Shown here: one piece after another, positions 34,157 through 45,164 of the stretch
How the letters are laid out: the number at the start of each line of letters is the position of its first letter
Numbering within the stretch: the first letter of the stretch is position 1
Assembly (NCBI GenBank): GCA_025094145.1
Contig: JALLLS010000030.1
Span: forward strand, 186,001-250,000
DNA length: 64,000 nt
DNA from: Spinellus fusiger
Taxonomy: Eukaryota > Mucoromycota > Mucoromycetes > Mucorales > Phycomycetaceae
Direction: 5' to 3'
Position numbers and translations under genes: made by a program
The notes under the pieces: generated by a model
What the model was told of the DNA's origin: nothing
What the model saw: only the letters and a program-made list of their open reading frames with translations
The model's database searches: none

Positions 34157-35504
34157 ATGAGCTTACATATTTCAGCTCCCATCCCTACTGCTCAAGCAGG
34201 CCTCGGTTCAAAAAGCAACTCTAACCGCATGGATCTTGATGGAGAAGAGACTCACCTTGTCAATCCAGGAGAAACAGTCACCACAGACCAACAGTTCATG
34301 AGGTAGAACCGAGAATATTCCTAGCAAATACCATGGACTTAACTGTACACTCAACAGGGGCCACGGAACGTATACTGATAGAGAAGGCACTGTAATTTCT
34401 TCTGTTGCAGGTGCAGTTGAACGTGTCAACAAATTACTTTCTGTAAAAGCACTCAAAGCAAGATACACACCTGAGATTGGTGATATTGTTGTAGGGAGAA
34501 TTACTGAGGTGAGTCCTACACTAGGAGCTGGACAGTCCACTGACATATTGTATGTATGTAGGTAGCAACCAAACGATGGAAGGTAGATGTGAATGCGCGT
34601 CAGGATGCTATTCTCTTGTTGAGTTCAGTCAGTTTACCCGGTGGTGTACAGGTACGCTAGTAGAATCATCATCACAGCTTGTGTTTGTTCTTCAGTATTG
34701 ACAGACCTTATAGAGACGAAAGAATGAGTCTGATGAACTTCAAATGCGTCAGTTCTTTGCAGAGGGAGATGTGTTGGTGGTAAGTAGAGTATACATGTGG
34801 TTTAGATGAAGAGAAAAGCAGCATTGACAAAGATGTACTAGGCTGAAGTACAGAGTTTCTATACTGATGGTGCAATGGGTCTCCACACCAGAGGATTCAA
34901 ATTCTGTAAATTGAGAAACGGTTCTTTTGTGTGTGTTCCTCCTGTGCTTGTCCAACGGTGCAAATCACAATTCCACTCATTGCCCTGTGGTATTGACTTG
35001 ATTCTGGGGCTCAATGGCTTCATTTGGGTCAACAGAAAACTCGAAGGTCTTTCAGGCACAGATGAGACGGACACAACAGTTGTTTACTCTAATGAGAACG
35101 ATGTAAGTATCTGTTCTCTCTCTCTATAGAGAGAGACTTTTATTATTATTATCGATAAGTATGTCTTATTGACTGGTATGTGTATAGCCTATTACATTGG
35201 AAGAGCGTGAAAACATTGCTCGTGTCTCCAACTGCATCAGTGCTCTTGCAAAACAGTATATGTACATTAATGACACTATCATTATCTATACATATGAAGG
35301 TAAATGACCAGACCCTACTTTCTTCTTCTGCTATTGTTATTGCTATGGATAAGTGTCGTATATTTATTTATTTATTCTTTTTTTTATATATATATTTATA
35401 TTTTAAAATTAGCTTCACTGCAATACACTATCAAGGAATTGCTTCAACTAGATGTTATTGAGGCCATCACAGGAGAAGCAAGTACAAGAGCACGTATGCT
35501 CTGA
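34157..35504 (+). CDS. RRP4: exosome complex RNA-binding subunit Rrp4
   Basis: Cap subunit of the RNA exosome, which guides RNA into the 3'-5' exonuclease core in nucleus and cytosol. Seven exons (34157-34302, 34358-34508, 34562-34651, 34714-34779, 34842-35102, 35188-35299, 35413-35504; 918 nt) give 305 residues. Order: N-terminal domain with [20 protein letters not shown], the S1 domain ([20 protein letters not shown] then [20 protein letters not shown]), [20 protein letters not shown], and the KH-like domain ([21 protein letters not shown] block near 34990). The C terminus [20 protein letters not shown] matches the family. The small internal exons (66 and 90 nt) end in phase 0. An AATAAA follows at 35536. 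Identification is secure. Confidence 0.96.
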
Positions 35505-35610
35505 ACTGGCACCCCTTTCCTGTATTTCCTTTGTAAATAAATGCTACTGGGCAACAGTAATAATATGAGAGTCCTTAATATGCTATATAAGCAATGCTGG
35601 TGAATAATAG

Positions 35611-38600
35611 CTACATTATAGAAGAGATTGGTTCCAGAGAATCAATAAGAGTCCATTCCTGGTCTTCCTCCAGAACACTCGTCACTTGTGTCTCTTCAGA
35701 ACAGGAAGCCTGTGCAGAAGAAAGTGTTCTTTCCTTGGCAAGTTCCATATCTCTGTAAATACACTGGATGGCTGTCTCCACACCATTTTCCTATTCAATG
35801 ATAAGTGTATGTGCAGGGTCTCTTCTTTACTTACCCTCCGAATCTTCTCTCCTATCATATTGGCTGTTTTGAGCATCCTATCATCTGTAGACACTATACG
35901 AAGGGCTGCCGAAAGACTCTCAACTGTTAACTGCTTAATGCATAGACCAACTCCCATCTCCTCCACTCGGTCACCCCAAAAGAATTGGTCTGCAAAGAAT
36001 GGCTTAACAATGGTTGGTATGCCTGCTCGCAGTCCAGCTGCCGTAGTGCCTGCGCCGCCATGATGAACCACAGCTCGTAGTTTAGGAAACAGCCAGTCAT
36101 GAGGGACAGATTGTAAACTGATGATGGTATCAGGGTATCTCTGTAAAAGAGCATCCCCGTTGTCATTAGAGCAATCTCTGAGGGAAGTATCGGTGGTTGT
36201 TTTTCCTTGAGCCTTGTCCTGGAGGCGCGAGGACCATCCTCTGGACACAATAGCCCTAACATTCGAGAGCAGAGTAGCCTCCACAATCACTCTTGTAATC
36301 TCCTGTGGATCAGCAACAATAATGGATCCAAAGCCAATGTATACAATGGGTCGTGTGTCGGGAGCATCAATAAATGCCTGGAGTGGATCACTGATCTTCC
36401 AACCAGTCTAAAGGAGGAAGGTTCATAAGCTAACACACCACTACAAAAGGTGGGACTTGCCTGTGCATTGTCTAAGAACCAGTAGCCTGTGCAGTGAATC
36501 CAATCCATCCAATCCAAGGGACTCGGTACAACACTTTGACTAAAGCAGTAAAGATAGGGAATCTTCCACACTTGTAGCTTCTCATAGCTTGTAGCTGGCA
36601 AGGACAATACTCTCCGTCTGAAGTTGTTGGTGCGAGTTGCAATGGCTCTCCATACAGCATGGTCAAATAAAATATAAGTCATGTCATTATAGAGTCTTCC
36701 TTTGGGACTATTGGGTGTTGCGAAAGGATGAGGAAAAGATCGAGTACGAGACATTGGCATAGGAAAGGCTCGGAAGTAAGGAACACCTAAGTGAAGTACA
36801 GGTTACTATGACTCTATCCATGACTATCCAACTTACGCAGCTTCTCGGCCATATGAATGCCCACCATGGCACTTGGACTCTCAATAATCATCTCTGTCCC
36901 TTCACATGCTTTCCAAGTCAAATCAAGAAGTTCGTTAATCCAGACCTTGAACTAGTACAATGCTCAGTACAAATATTCATATCCATCTGCCATTGTTCAT
37001 TTTCTTCCGTTCTATTTCTTACCAGGCGAAGTCCCTCTCTAACAAAGTTAACGCTAAAGAAGCTATTCTCAACACAGATTCTCTACTCTTGTCAGTCTGC
37101 TTGTGCTTATTCATCACACCTACCATAAGTTCCCCAGGATCACCACCAATAGAGCGAAACTCAATGTCATGTTCCTCAATCCAGTCCTTGAACTCATCAT
37201 GCGTGGCAATTCTACACCTGTGGCCATGTTGAATCAAGCCTTTGCAGAGTGCAATATAAGGCTGAATATCACCACGCGTTCCAATAGTAATGCATGTAAT
37301 ATGAAGAGGCTTTTCTGGCTGTTTTTGAGCAATAAAAGTCTCTACTTTCTGTGACAAGATAGGAAGCTCTAGGAAATACCCCCCTTTCCATATTAGAAAG
37401 AGACAACGAAGGTGCATTTTTTCCCCCCAAATTTACCTGACTGAAGAGAAAGATCTATATGTCCCAGGGCTTCTTCTTGATCACTGTCTAATAGACTGGC
37501 CTCCCAGTTTTTGATGTTTCTGCACAGCATGTAAATCATAAACAGCTAGTTTGATATTGCTTACTGCTCTTCATCTCCTGTTATGGACCTATTCTCAAGA
37601 GCCCACTTGTGTTGAAGATAAAGTCTTGCAAAGCAATTGTTTCTATTAGCAAGAATCGAAAACTCCAGGAATATCTAGAGGGCAGAACTATGATGAGTAA
37701 ATACAAATGACACACCTCTCTATCTTTATACCAGCTACCTCTTTTTTTGTATGGGTAAGAATACTAAGGGCGTAGAATAGATAGCCTCTATTTCGCACCT
37801 TTTGAATCCTAAGTACATCTTGAAGAGGAATAATCACCTTTCAGAATTCACCCTTTATGAGTCCATTGAATAGATGATACTGACTTACCCTTGCTTTGGT
37901 TGCGAATCCTTTTGAGTTAAACGACAGATGGTTGGAAGAAATATACAGCTTCCCGTAACAAGGTAATGTTTTCATTAGATAGCAACGATACACTGTACAG
38001 TGATAAGCATAAAAGCAGTGTTCTTTATATATATACATATACATATATCTGTCTAGTTAGATGTTTCTCACCTGCATACAGTTTCTCTGACTCTGGCAAT
38101 ACAAAATATTTACGAAAGTTCACTCTTGTTCTTTCGTCCAATGGCTCTCCATGTGTCGATATCTCCTCATTTCCATCCTCCTCTTCTTCCTCATCATCAT
38201 CACCACCCTCCTCCTGATGCAGTGCAGTAGAGGCACTACCCGTATTTCCACTCAACAGTCCATACACAAGCTTCAATCCCGACCGACGCTTCTCATCTAG
38301 CCAGTCTACCATGGGCTGATCCTCTTCTCCTGAACTAGAAGAGTCAATAATATCATCAAGACTGGGATCCACTCGAATGACACGAGGTTTATGTTCAGGA
38401 GTGTTTCCTATTGTCAGACTCACAGCTGTGTTTGGTGCAGATGTGGGGTGGGTGTCTGTGGATCCTGAAGAGACAGTGGAAGTAGTAGGTTGCTTCTCAG
38501 TTGTATCTGTCTCCTTTTGTGATTTATTCCATATGTTGACTAGGCTATTGAATGCTTTGTTGATATCTGGGAAGTAAGCAAAGTAATACTAGAGACAATG

Positions 38601-39864
38601 CTATTAGTTCTATAAAGATATGGACATTTCCTATGATGAAATACCTCATCCATGACCAAACTGTCATCAACGCCTACAGTTCTTATTTTGAGAAACTGTT
38701 GGAATTCAATAGGATCAGGGAGTTCAATGTCCAGAATGTTTTCCATAGAAATAGATAGTTTCAAGCTGGTTCCATTGTTCTTGGCCTTGAAGATAGCTTT
38801 CTGAAGTACATTCAGCCTAAGAAAAAGAAAAAGAAAGAAAAAAAAGAATCCACCCAGTCAACCACCTCTTTCTTTTTCTTTTTTTCCTACTGTCTCTTTA
38901 CCATTCAATAACTGCTGATTCAGTGTCTGCCTTGAAATGCCATGTCTTTGTAGTAGTAGTAATCCTGAAGCCATATTTCCTTTTCTTTGATCTTCGCACA
39001 GACAATGCATACTTCAGATCGACTTTCCCGAGGGGTGAATAGGAATCAGTTGCGTTTTCGTACCATGCCAAGATATCCGTCTTGATATCAAAATAGCAGC
39101 GTCGGTAGCTGCCCATTTTCACCAACAGAAATCCTGTCTTGGCATACCCCTATCAAACCATCGACTGAGTTATTCATGCAATACCACAGAATACAACGTA
39201 CCTGGTTGTGGGTGAGGGAGGCAAAGAAGAAGATGTGGTTTTCAGTCAAGTATAGACATCCAGGAACAATAGCAGATCGGATAATGTAGCAAGGCCATTC
39301 TATCAATCAATGGAGTCAGCTTACTGTGGGGATTCAGCTCAAGTACCGCCTACAAGGGCTTCTGCAGTAGGAAGCCCAAAGACAATGCGTATCTTTTCTG
39401 TGATACTACAATGGGTGTCTTCTACCATCTTATCTTTGTGAAGAGTTCCCTGAGTGGAGATAGATTCTTCATAGATTAAGCCTGTGGCATCTGCCAGTAG
39501 CTCCTGTATAGGCAAAGGTGCTGATTCATTCTCTACCAATAGCTCATCCTCAGATCCGGACGATGTCTTGTCAATAGAGTAACCGAGGACTTTACAACAA
39601 CAACAACAACAAAAATGAGTTCTGGTGCTCTAAAGCTCCATGTTGAATAGCAAATACCATTGGAATACGCTATCCACAGCCATGAGTCCATGAGTTTTCC
39701 ATGATGCTCCTTTTCTATTCCTTTACCTTGTGCAAAATCATCCCCATTCCGAGACTCCAACTAATAAGCAAAATGATTGAGTGTCTATTCTTCTCTATTA
39801 ATATCATTACTGCCTGTGCTGCGGCGGATATAAACTGTAGTACGTTATGGTTTGCTGAATCCAT
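35611..39864 (-). CDS. ATG26: sterol 3-beta-glucosyltransferase (GRAM-PH-GRAM-GT1/28)
   Basis: UDP-glucose:sterol glucosyltransferase, peripheral on membranes; in some fungi it acts in pexophagy. Exon 1 is 39864-39811, followed by [11 protein letters not shown] and [20 protein letters not shown]. The order is the Atg26 one: first GRAM ([17 protein letters not shown] near 39360), PH domain ([20 protein letters not shown], about 39115-38890), the [13 protein letters not shown] block, an acidic linker, second GRAM ([20 protein letters not shown] near 37930, [20 protein letters not shown]), then the transferase ([20 protein letters not shown] near 37320; UDP-binding signature [20 protein letters not shown] near 36040; [17 protein letters not shown]). 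The last exon, after an intron near 35790-35830, ends [19 protein letters not shown] at 35611. Many short introns; not every join was checked. It shares a 223-bp divergent promoter with AP-3 delta. Confidence 0.95.
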
Positions 39865-40087
39865 GAAGAACAGATAGACTTCTTGTTCATGCTCAATGCA
39901 GGAAGACTAGCTCACGTGCCCAATCCACTGACCGACACGCGGTCGTCCCTCTATCGGGAAATGAAAAAAGAGTTTATTTCTCATCCCGTCCCTGCAAAGG
40001 TCGTCCCAAGTACCTCTACAAAATATAAGAGCCGCAACAACAAGGACTGTCTGCCTGTCTGCCTGTCTGCCTGTCTGCTGTTAGCTC
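39865..40087. promoter_or_regulatory. divergent promoter between ATG26 and AP-3 delta, with 8-bp repeat
   Basis: The 223 bp between the two start codons contain four copies of GTCTGCCT (40047-40077) directly before the AP-3 delta ATG at 40088, which would lie in its 5' UTR. A short open frame (39883-40095) crosses the interval but ends just past the ATG in another frame. Shared regulation is inference from spacing. Confidence 0.5.
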
Positions 40088-43000
40088 ATGTTTGAAAAGT
40101 CACTAACGGACCTTATTCGAGGCATTAGAGCCAACAAAAAGAACGAACAAAAGTACATTGCTGTGTGTCTACAGGAAATACGTAATGAAGTCAAAGCCAA
40201 CGACACTGATATCAAGGCCATGGCTGTAGCTAAGCTCACCTATGTACGTGCTAGATACAAAGTCATTATTCATCATTCTTCTAGTTACAAATGCTTGGTT
40301 ATGACATGTCCTGGGCCTCCTTCCATATGGTGGAGGTCATGTCAAGTCCTAAACTACTACAGAAACGTATAGGGTATTTGGCAGCAACCCAATCGTTCCA
40401 ACAGGACACCGATGTGCTTATGCTCACTACCAATCTTATCAAAAAAGTAAGACTGAAAAAAAAATGAAAAAAAAAGAAAAAGAAAAAGGGTGCTTGTATA
40501 GAAGAATGAGTGTGTTGACAAACTCGACTCTAGGATTTAGCCTCTTCTACCTCTTTGGAGATTGGAATTGCTTTGAATGGCCTTTCTCAGATTGTCACGC
40601 CTGATCTTGCAAGGGATCTCTGCCAGGATTTAGTGGCTATGCTCAACCACTCCCGGCCTTATATTCGTAAAAAGGTGGTACTTGTCTTGTACAAGGTCTT
40701 TCTTAAGTATCCAGAGGCCCTGCGACTGAGTTTCTCTAGAGTCAAAGAGAAGCTTGATGATGCCGATCCTTGTAAGTGTTTCAATTTCTATTGTATTTTA
40801 ATAGTGGTAGCGGTTGTTTCTGCGGTGGTGAGTGTTGTATGTGAACTCTCTCGCAAGAATCCAAAGAACTATCTGTCATTGGCGCCTCAGTTGTATACAC
40901 TACTCACAACTTCCTCCAACAATTGGATGTTGATTAAGATTATCAAACTGGTAAGTTAAAATTGGATAATAACAATCTATAGGTGTGTCTATAGATACAT
41001 CTAAAAGACTAACAAAAGAGTAGTTTGCTAGTTTGACACCTTTGGAGCCTCGTCTCATCAAGAAACTGCTACCTCCCTTGACTTCACTCATTCAAACAAC
41101 ACCTGCCATGTCACTGCTGTATGAATGTATCTATACTGTCATTACAGGCGGATTCTTGGAGGCAGCCGGTGAGGCCAGTCATTCTCTAGCAGCAGCCTGT
41201 ACCAACAAATTGCGCAAGTTCTTGGAAGATCCAGATCAGAACTGTAAGTGGTTTGAATCAATAGAAGAAGAAAAAGAAAAAGAAGAAGAAAAAAGAGGGG
41301 GGAAGTAATCTCAATGACTCTTTATTATTTATTTTAATGAACAGTAAAGTACGTTGGTTTGCTGGCCATGGGTAGAATGTTAGCCTCTCATCCCAAGTTG
41401 GTGGCTGAACACAAGGACATCATTCTCGAGTGTATTGATGATGATGACTTAAGTATTCGTCTGCGTGCGTTGGATCTTGTCATTGGCATGGTATGTATAA
41501 AGAGTCTCTTGCGTAGTGTGGCTGGTGAGTTGATGCTGGTAATGATAGGTCAACCGTAAAAACATCATGGATATTGTAAAGCGTCTTGTTTCACATCTCA
41601 CTCTTCCTAGCACCACTACTTATAACGCCAATGAACCACCCACTGTAGTGGATCCTGCCTATCGCAATGATATTGTTAACCGAATTCTTTTTATATGCAG
41701 TCAGAACCAATACCAAAACATCACCAACTTTGAGTGGTATATTAATGTATTGGTGGGCATTACCTATTCCTCAGGTGTCAATGTTGGTGAGGCCCTAACA
41801 AGCCAACTTATGGATGTTAGTGTGCGTGTCAAGAGCGTACGTTCATTCTCAGTAAAGCAGATGGTAGGTGACTTGTTCATAGACACATAAGAAAGACAGG
41901 AGAAAGTGCTTACTATGGTATTAGTACCGTCTACTATCAGACAAAGAGTTTTTGGACACTGCTAAGAAGAGAGACTCTAATGTTGAAGTACTCTCAGCAG
42001 CAGCATGGATTTGTGGAGAATACTGCAGGTAAACGACACTTAGTATTTAGTAGGAGGCTCATTGGTGTATTGGACAGCTTCCTTGATAATGTCCTTTCTA
42101 CATTGGAGTGTTTGCTGGCTCCCTCCGTTGAGAAACTCATGCCCAAGGTTCAGGCTATTTATGTTCACAGTATCATGAAGATCTATGCTTACTGGATTAC
42201 TGAACTTACTCATCACTGGGATGAAGAAGTGCAGAATGAGTTCTTAAAAGTGACCCAGTTAATGAGAGATAAAATGAACATGTTCTCTCGTAGTGTAGAT
42301 CTTGAAGTACAGGAAAGAGTAAGTGAGGCCTCAATGACCCACCAGCTTACCCTCTCTCCCTATCTCTATACAGTCTGTAAATGCAAAGACACTCTTTACG
42401 CTTATTCTTGATAATGTGGCAACGAGTGATCCAGTAATACGTGTACCTCTTATTCTTCAAGGCCTTCCCGAGTTATTCTTTGTTTATGAACTTAATCCAG
42501 TTGCGCCCAAAGCCCAAAAGAAAGTGCCCGTACCTGAGGGATTGGATCTGGAGGCTTGGATCTATGAGCCCTTGCCAGACCTGATAGCAGATCATGATTC
42601 TGATAATGCTTCTACTGAGACGCTATTCGAGTCCATGCATAAACCAAAATCAAAAAAAAAGTCCAAGAAGAACAAGGCACACAATGAAGAAGATGAAGAA
42701 GAAAAGATTAAAGTAAGTACAGGTGCTATAGACTCTATCACCGGTCGATGTCTTATTTTGTAACCTATAAAAGAGACGTGCAGCATGCATGGAAGCACGC
42801 CGTAACGATCCTTATTATATTTCAATGAAAAATCCAGAACAGACCAAATCTAAACTAGTTGAACAGGAAGATGTAGACTTAATACCTATTGTAGAGCTGT
42901 CTCTGGAGGGCTTTGATCTTCGTAAGTAATGTACATCCAGGCTCAGGACTTATGGCTCTTTCTAGCGGTAAAGGATAAGAAACGACGTGGTAAAAAGAAG

Positions 43001-44596
43001 TCATCACGTGCACTCACACCACCTCCTGCACCTGTCTATGCTGAAGAAGAAATGCCAGAGAATGCAGCAGATTCAGGCAGTGAAGAAGAGACAAAGAACA
43101 AGAAGAGTTTGCTCTATAGCAAGAAGAATTCTCAGGACATCTTTGCTACAGATGACAATGCATTGAACAGTGTGGACTTATCCACACCTCTTGGTGACAA
43201 TGAAGACTTCCCTCAGATGAAGGCTTATTCGAGTCCAGAAGAAACTAGACGTTTGGAAGAAGCTAGATTCATTGCTGCACGAAGAGAGCAGCGTGCAGCA
43301 TTGAAGGATAAGAAAAAGGTAATGCGGAATTTGAAAGAGAAAAGATGTTTGTAGTGTATTCTAAGGCTCATCCATTTGTTATTTTATAATTTTAGGAAGA
43401 GGATCAAGTGTCTGCCAAGAAGAGTTCAAAGCAAAGTACCAAAAAGTCTAGCAAATCTTCTGATAAGAAAAAGAAATCAAAAAAGACAGACAAAAAAGAC
43501 AAGACAGACAAGACACCAGTAAAGGAGGATGAGGGAGAGAGTGTAAGTGTAGTGTCTATGGCTACAGTGCTAAACTCAAGAAAATAGTCTTTTATTGGTG
43601 AAGTGGAAAAGACGGCCTATACAGCCTTGTCGGATGATATAGTAGACGTACCTGCACTAGATATGCGCTTACCTGAAAGAGAAAAGAGAACAGCTCAACC
43701 ACAACAACTACTAGATACTGAATATGTTGAAGTGGTAAGTGATTACTAAACACTCTGTTGTATTCCACTCAACCAAGTCTGTTTTATAGATATATACAAT
43801 AGACATTGAGCATACATCAGAAGCAGAGGAACCTAAAGCAACCCTAAAGTTCAGCATAAAGAACAAATCAACAGAGCTTATTCTACCAAGAGTACACATG
43901 AACTTTATTCAATCTTTTGATATGAAGCTCCAACAATGCGAACATGAGTCTGACATGGCATCTGTCTCAGAGACCTTTGAGCTACAAACGAGTGAGCAGG
44001 TCAATTGTATGGGTCTCTTTGAAATACAGAGTGATGCTAGAAAAGGACTATGCCTGCGTGGTGATTTACAGTACGATGTCGAGGTACATGAATACGACTC
44101 TACACTGATTTCTCCCCTAACCTGGTTCTTTCTATATTCTGTGCATGGATAGAATGTGTCGGCTCTTCACCAATATCCTTTTGAGATTGTATTCCCAGTT
44201 AGTCTATTCATCAAAGAAGATGATACTGTGGATCCAGCTCAGTTTGGGAATCTCTTAGCAGTGCACGGAGATACATTTGAGCACCATGATATTATTGTAG
44301 TGGAAATTCCAAGAACATCTGATGTGCCTACAGACCAGTCTCTCCTTCATATTCTGGAGGCTGTTGTTTCTATTAGCAGACTACAGGTAGTAGAGATGGT
44401 GCCTGGTGCAGCCTCACTGTATGGCCATACTGTACAAAATGTGAAAGTAGTGGGTCTCTTGAAATGTGTTCTATCAGGAGAAGAGGCTGCTCATATAGCA
44501 ACTTTTACTATTGAATTGAAGTGTACGGATGATGCCTTTTTACAAGGGCTTGTTCATGAACTCTCTTCTGCTGAACTGTTAGCTGCCTTATCTTAA
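40088..44596 (+). CDS. APL5: AP-3 adaptor complex subunit delta
   Basis: Large subunit of the AP-3 clathrin-adaptor-like coat that carries cargo from Golgi to vacuole. Starts MFEKSLTDLIRGIRANKKNE at 40088. The adaptin HEAT/ARM trunk continues through LGYDMSWASFHMVEVMSSPK, SRPYIRKKVVLVLYKVFLKY, ELSRKNPKNYLSLAPQLYTL, TPLEPRLIKKLLPPLTSLIQ, YVGLLAMGRMLASHPKLV and LSIRLRALDLVIGM, all delta-adaptin signatures, and FSVKQM, ILSAAAWICGEY-like and LPELFFVYELNPVAPKAQKK near 42490. A Lys/Glu-rich hinge (KKKSKKNKAHNEEDEEEK, 42640-42710 and again 43420-43540) leads to an ear domain to the stop at 44596. There are about 14 short introns; exon joins were read approximately. AATAAA at 44610. The identity is secure. 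Confidence 0.95.
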
Positions 44597-45164
44597 TAAC
44601 ACAACACTCAATAAAATTGTACATGATCTTTTCTTCTCCTTACTCTATTGATAACTGGGCTTAATGAGCTCATAGGAGAATCATTATTCAACATAGAGGG
44701 AGGGGTTTTATTTTTTATTTTTTATTAATCCAGGCTCCCAATTGAATACATCAGAAGAGAGTGAGATACATTGGCAGTTGTTAGCTGTAAAGTCGTACAC
44801 ATGAAAACATCATCTTCGAGATGGGTGATTCGATATTTGAATTTTTGAATTTCAGATAGTATCTTTTAAATCCAATCTTATGCTTGGTGGGCTGTGATTC
44901 AGTTCAGAAACAATCTTTGGCTCTTTTGCCTTGCCCGGTGTTTGCATAAAGACAAGTAGCTCTGCCATATGACGTTTTGTTTCACAACAGCAGTGCAAAA
45001 AAAGAAAAAGAAAAGAGAATAGATCTAAGGTTATTTTCCTTTCTTTTTTTTTTTTAATATTATTATATTATTATTATTTTATATATTTATATTTATATAT
45101 CTTTTCTTCTTGGTTCCTCACTCAAAACATCATTATCTGATTTTCTTTTTATTGATTCTTTATT
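44597..45164. other. intergenic region
   Basis: About 570 bp between tandem genes. It includes the AP-3 delta 3' end, a poly-T/TTTTA tract (44706-44728), and an AT-rich run (45040-45105) upstream of the next start. No gene seen. Confidence 0.55.
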
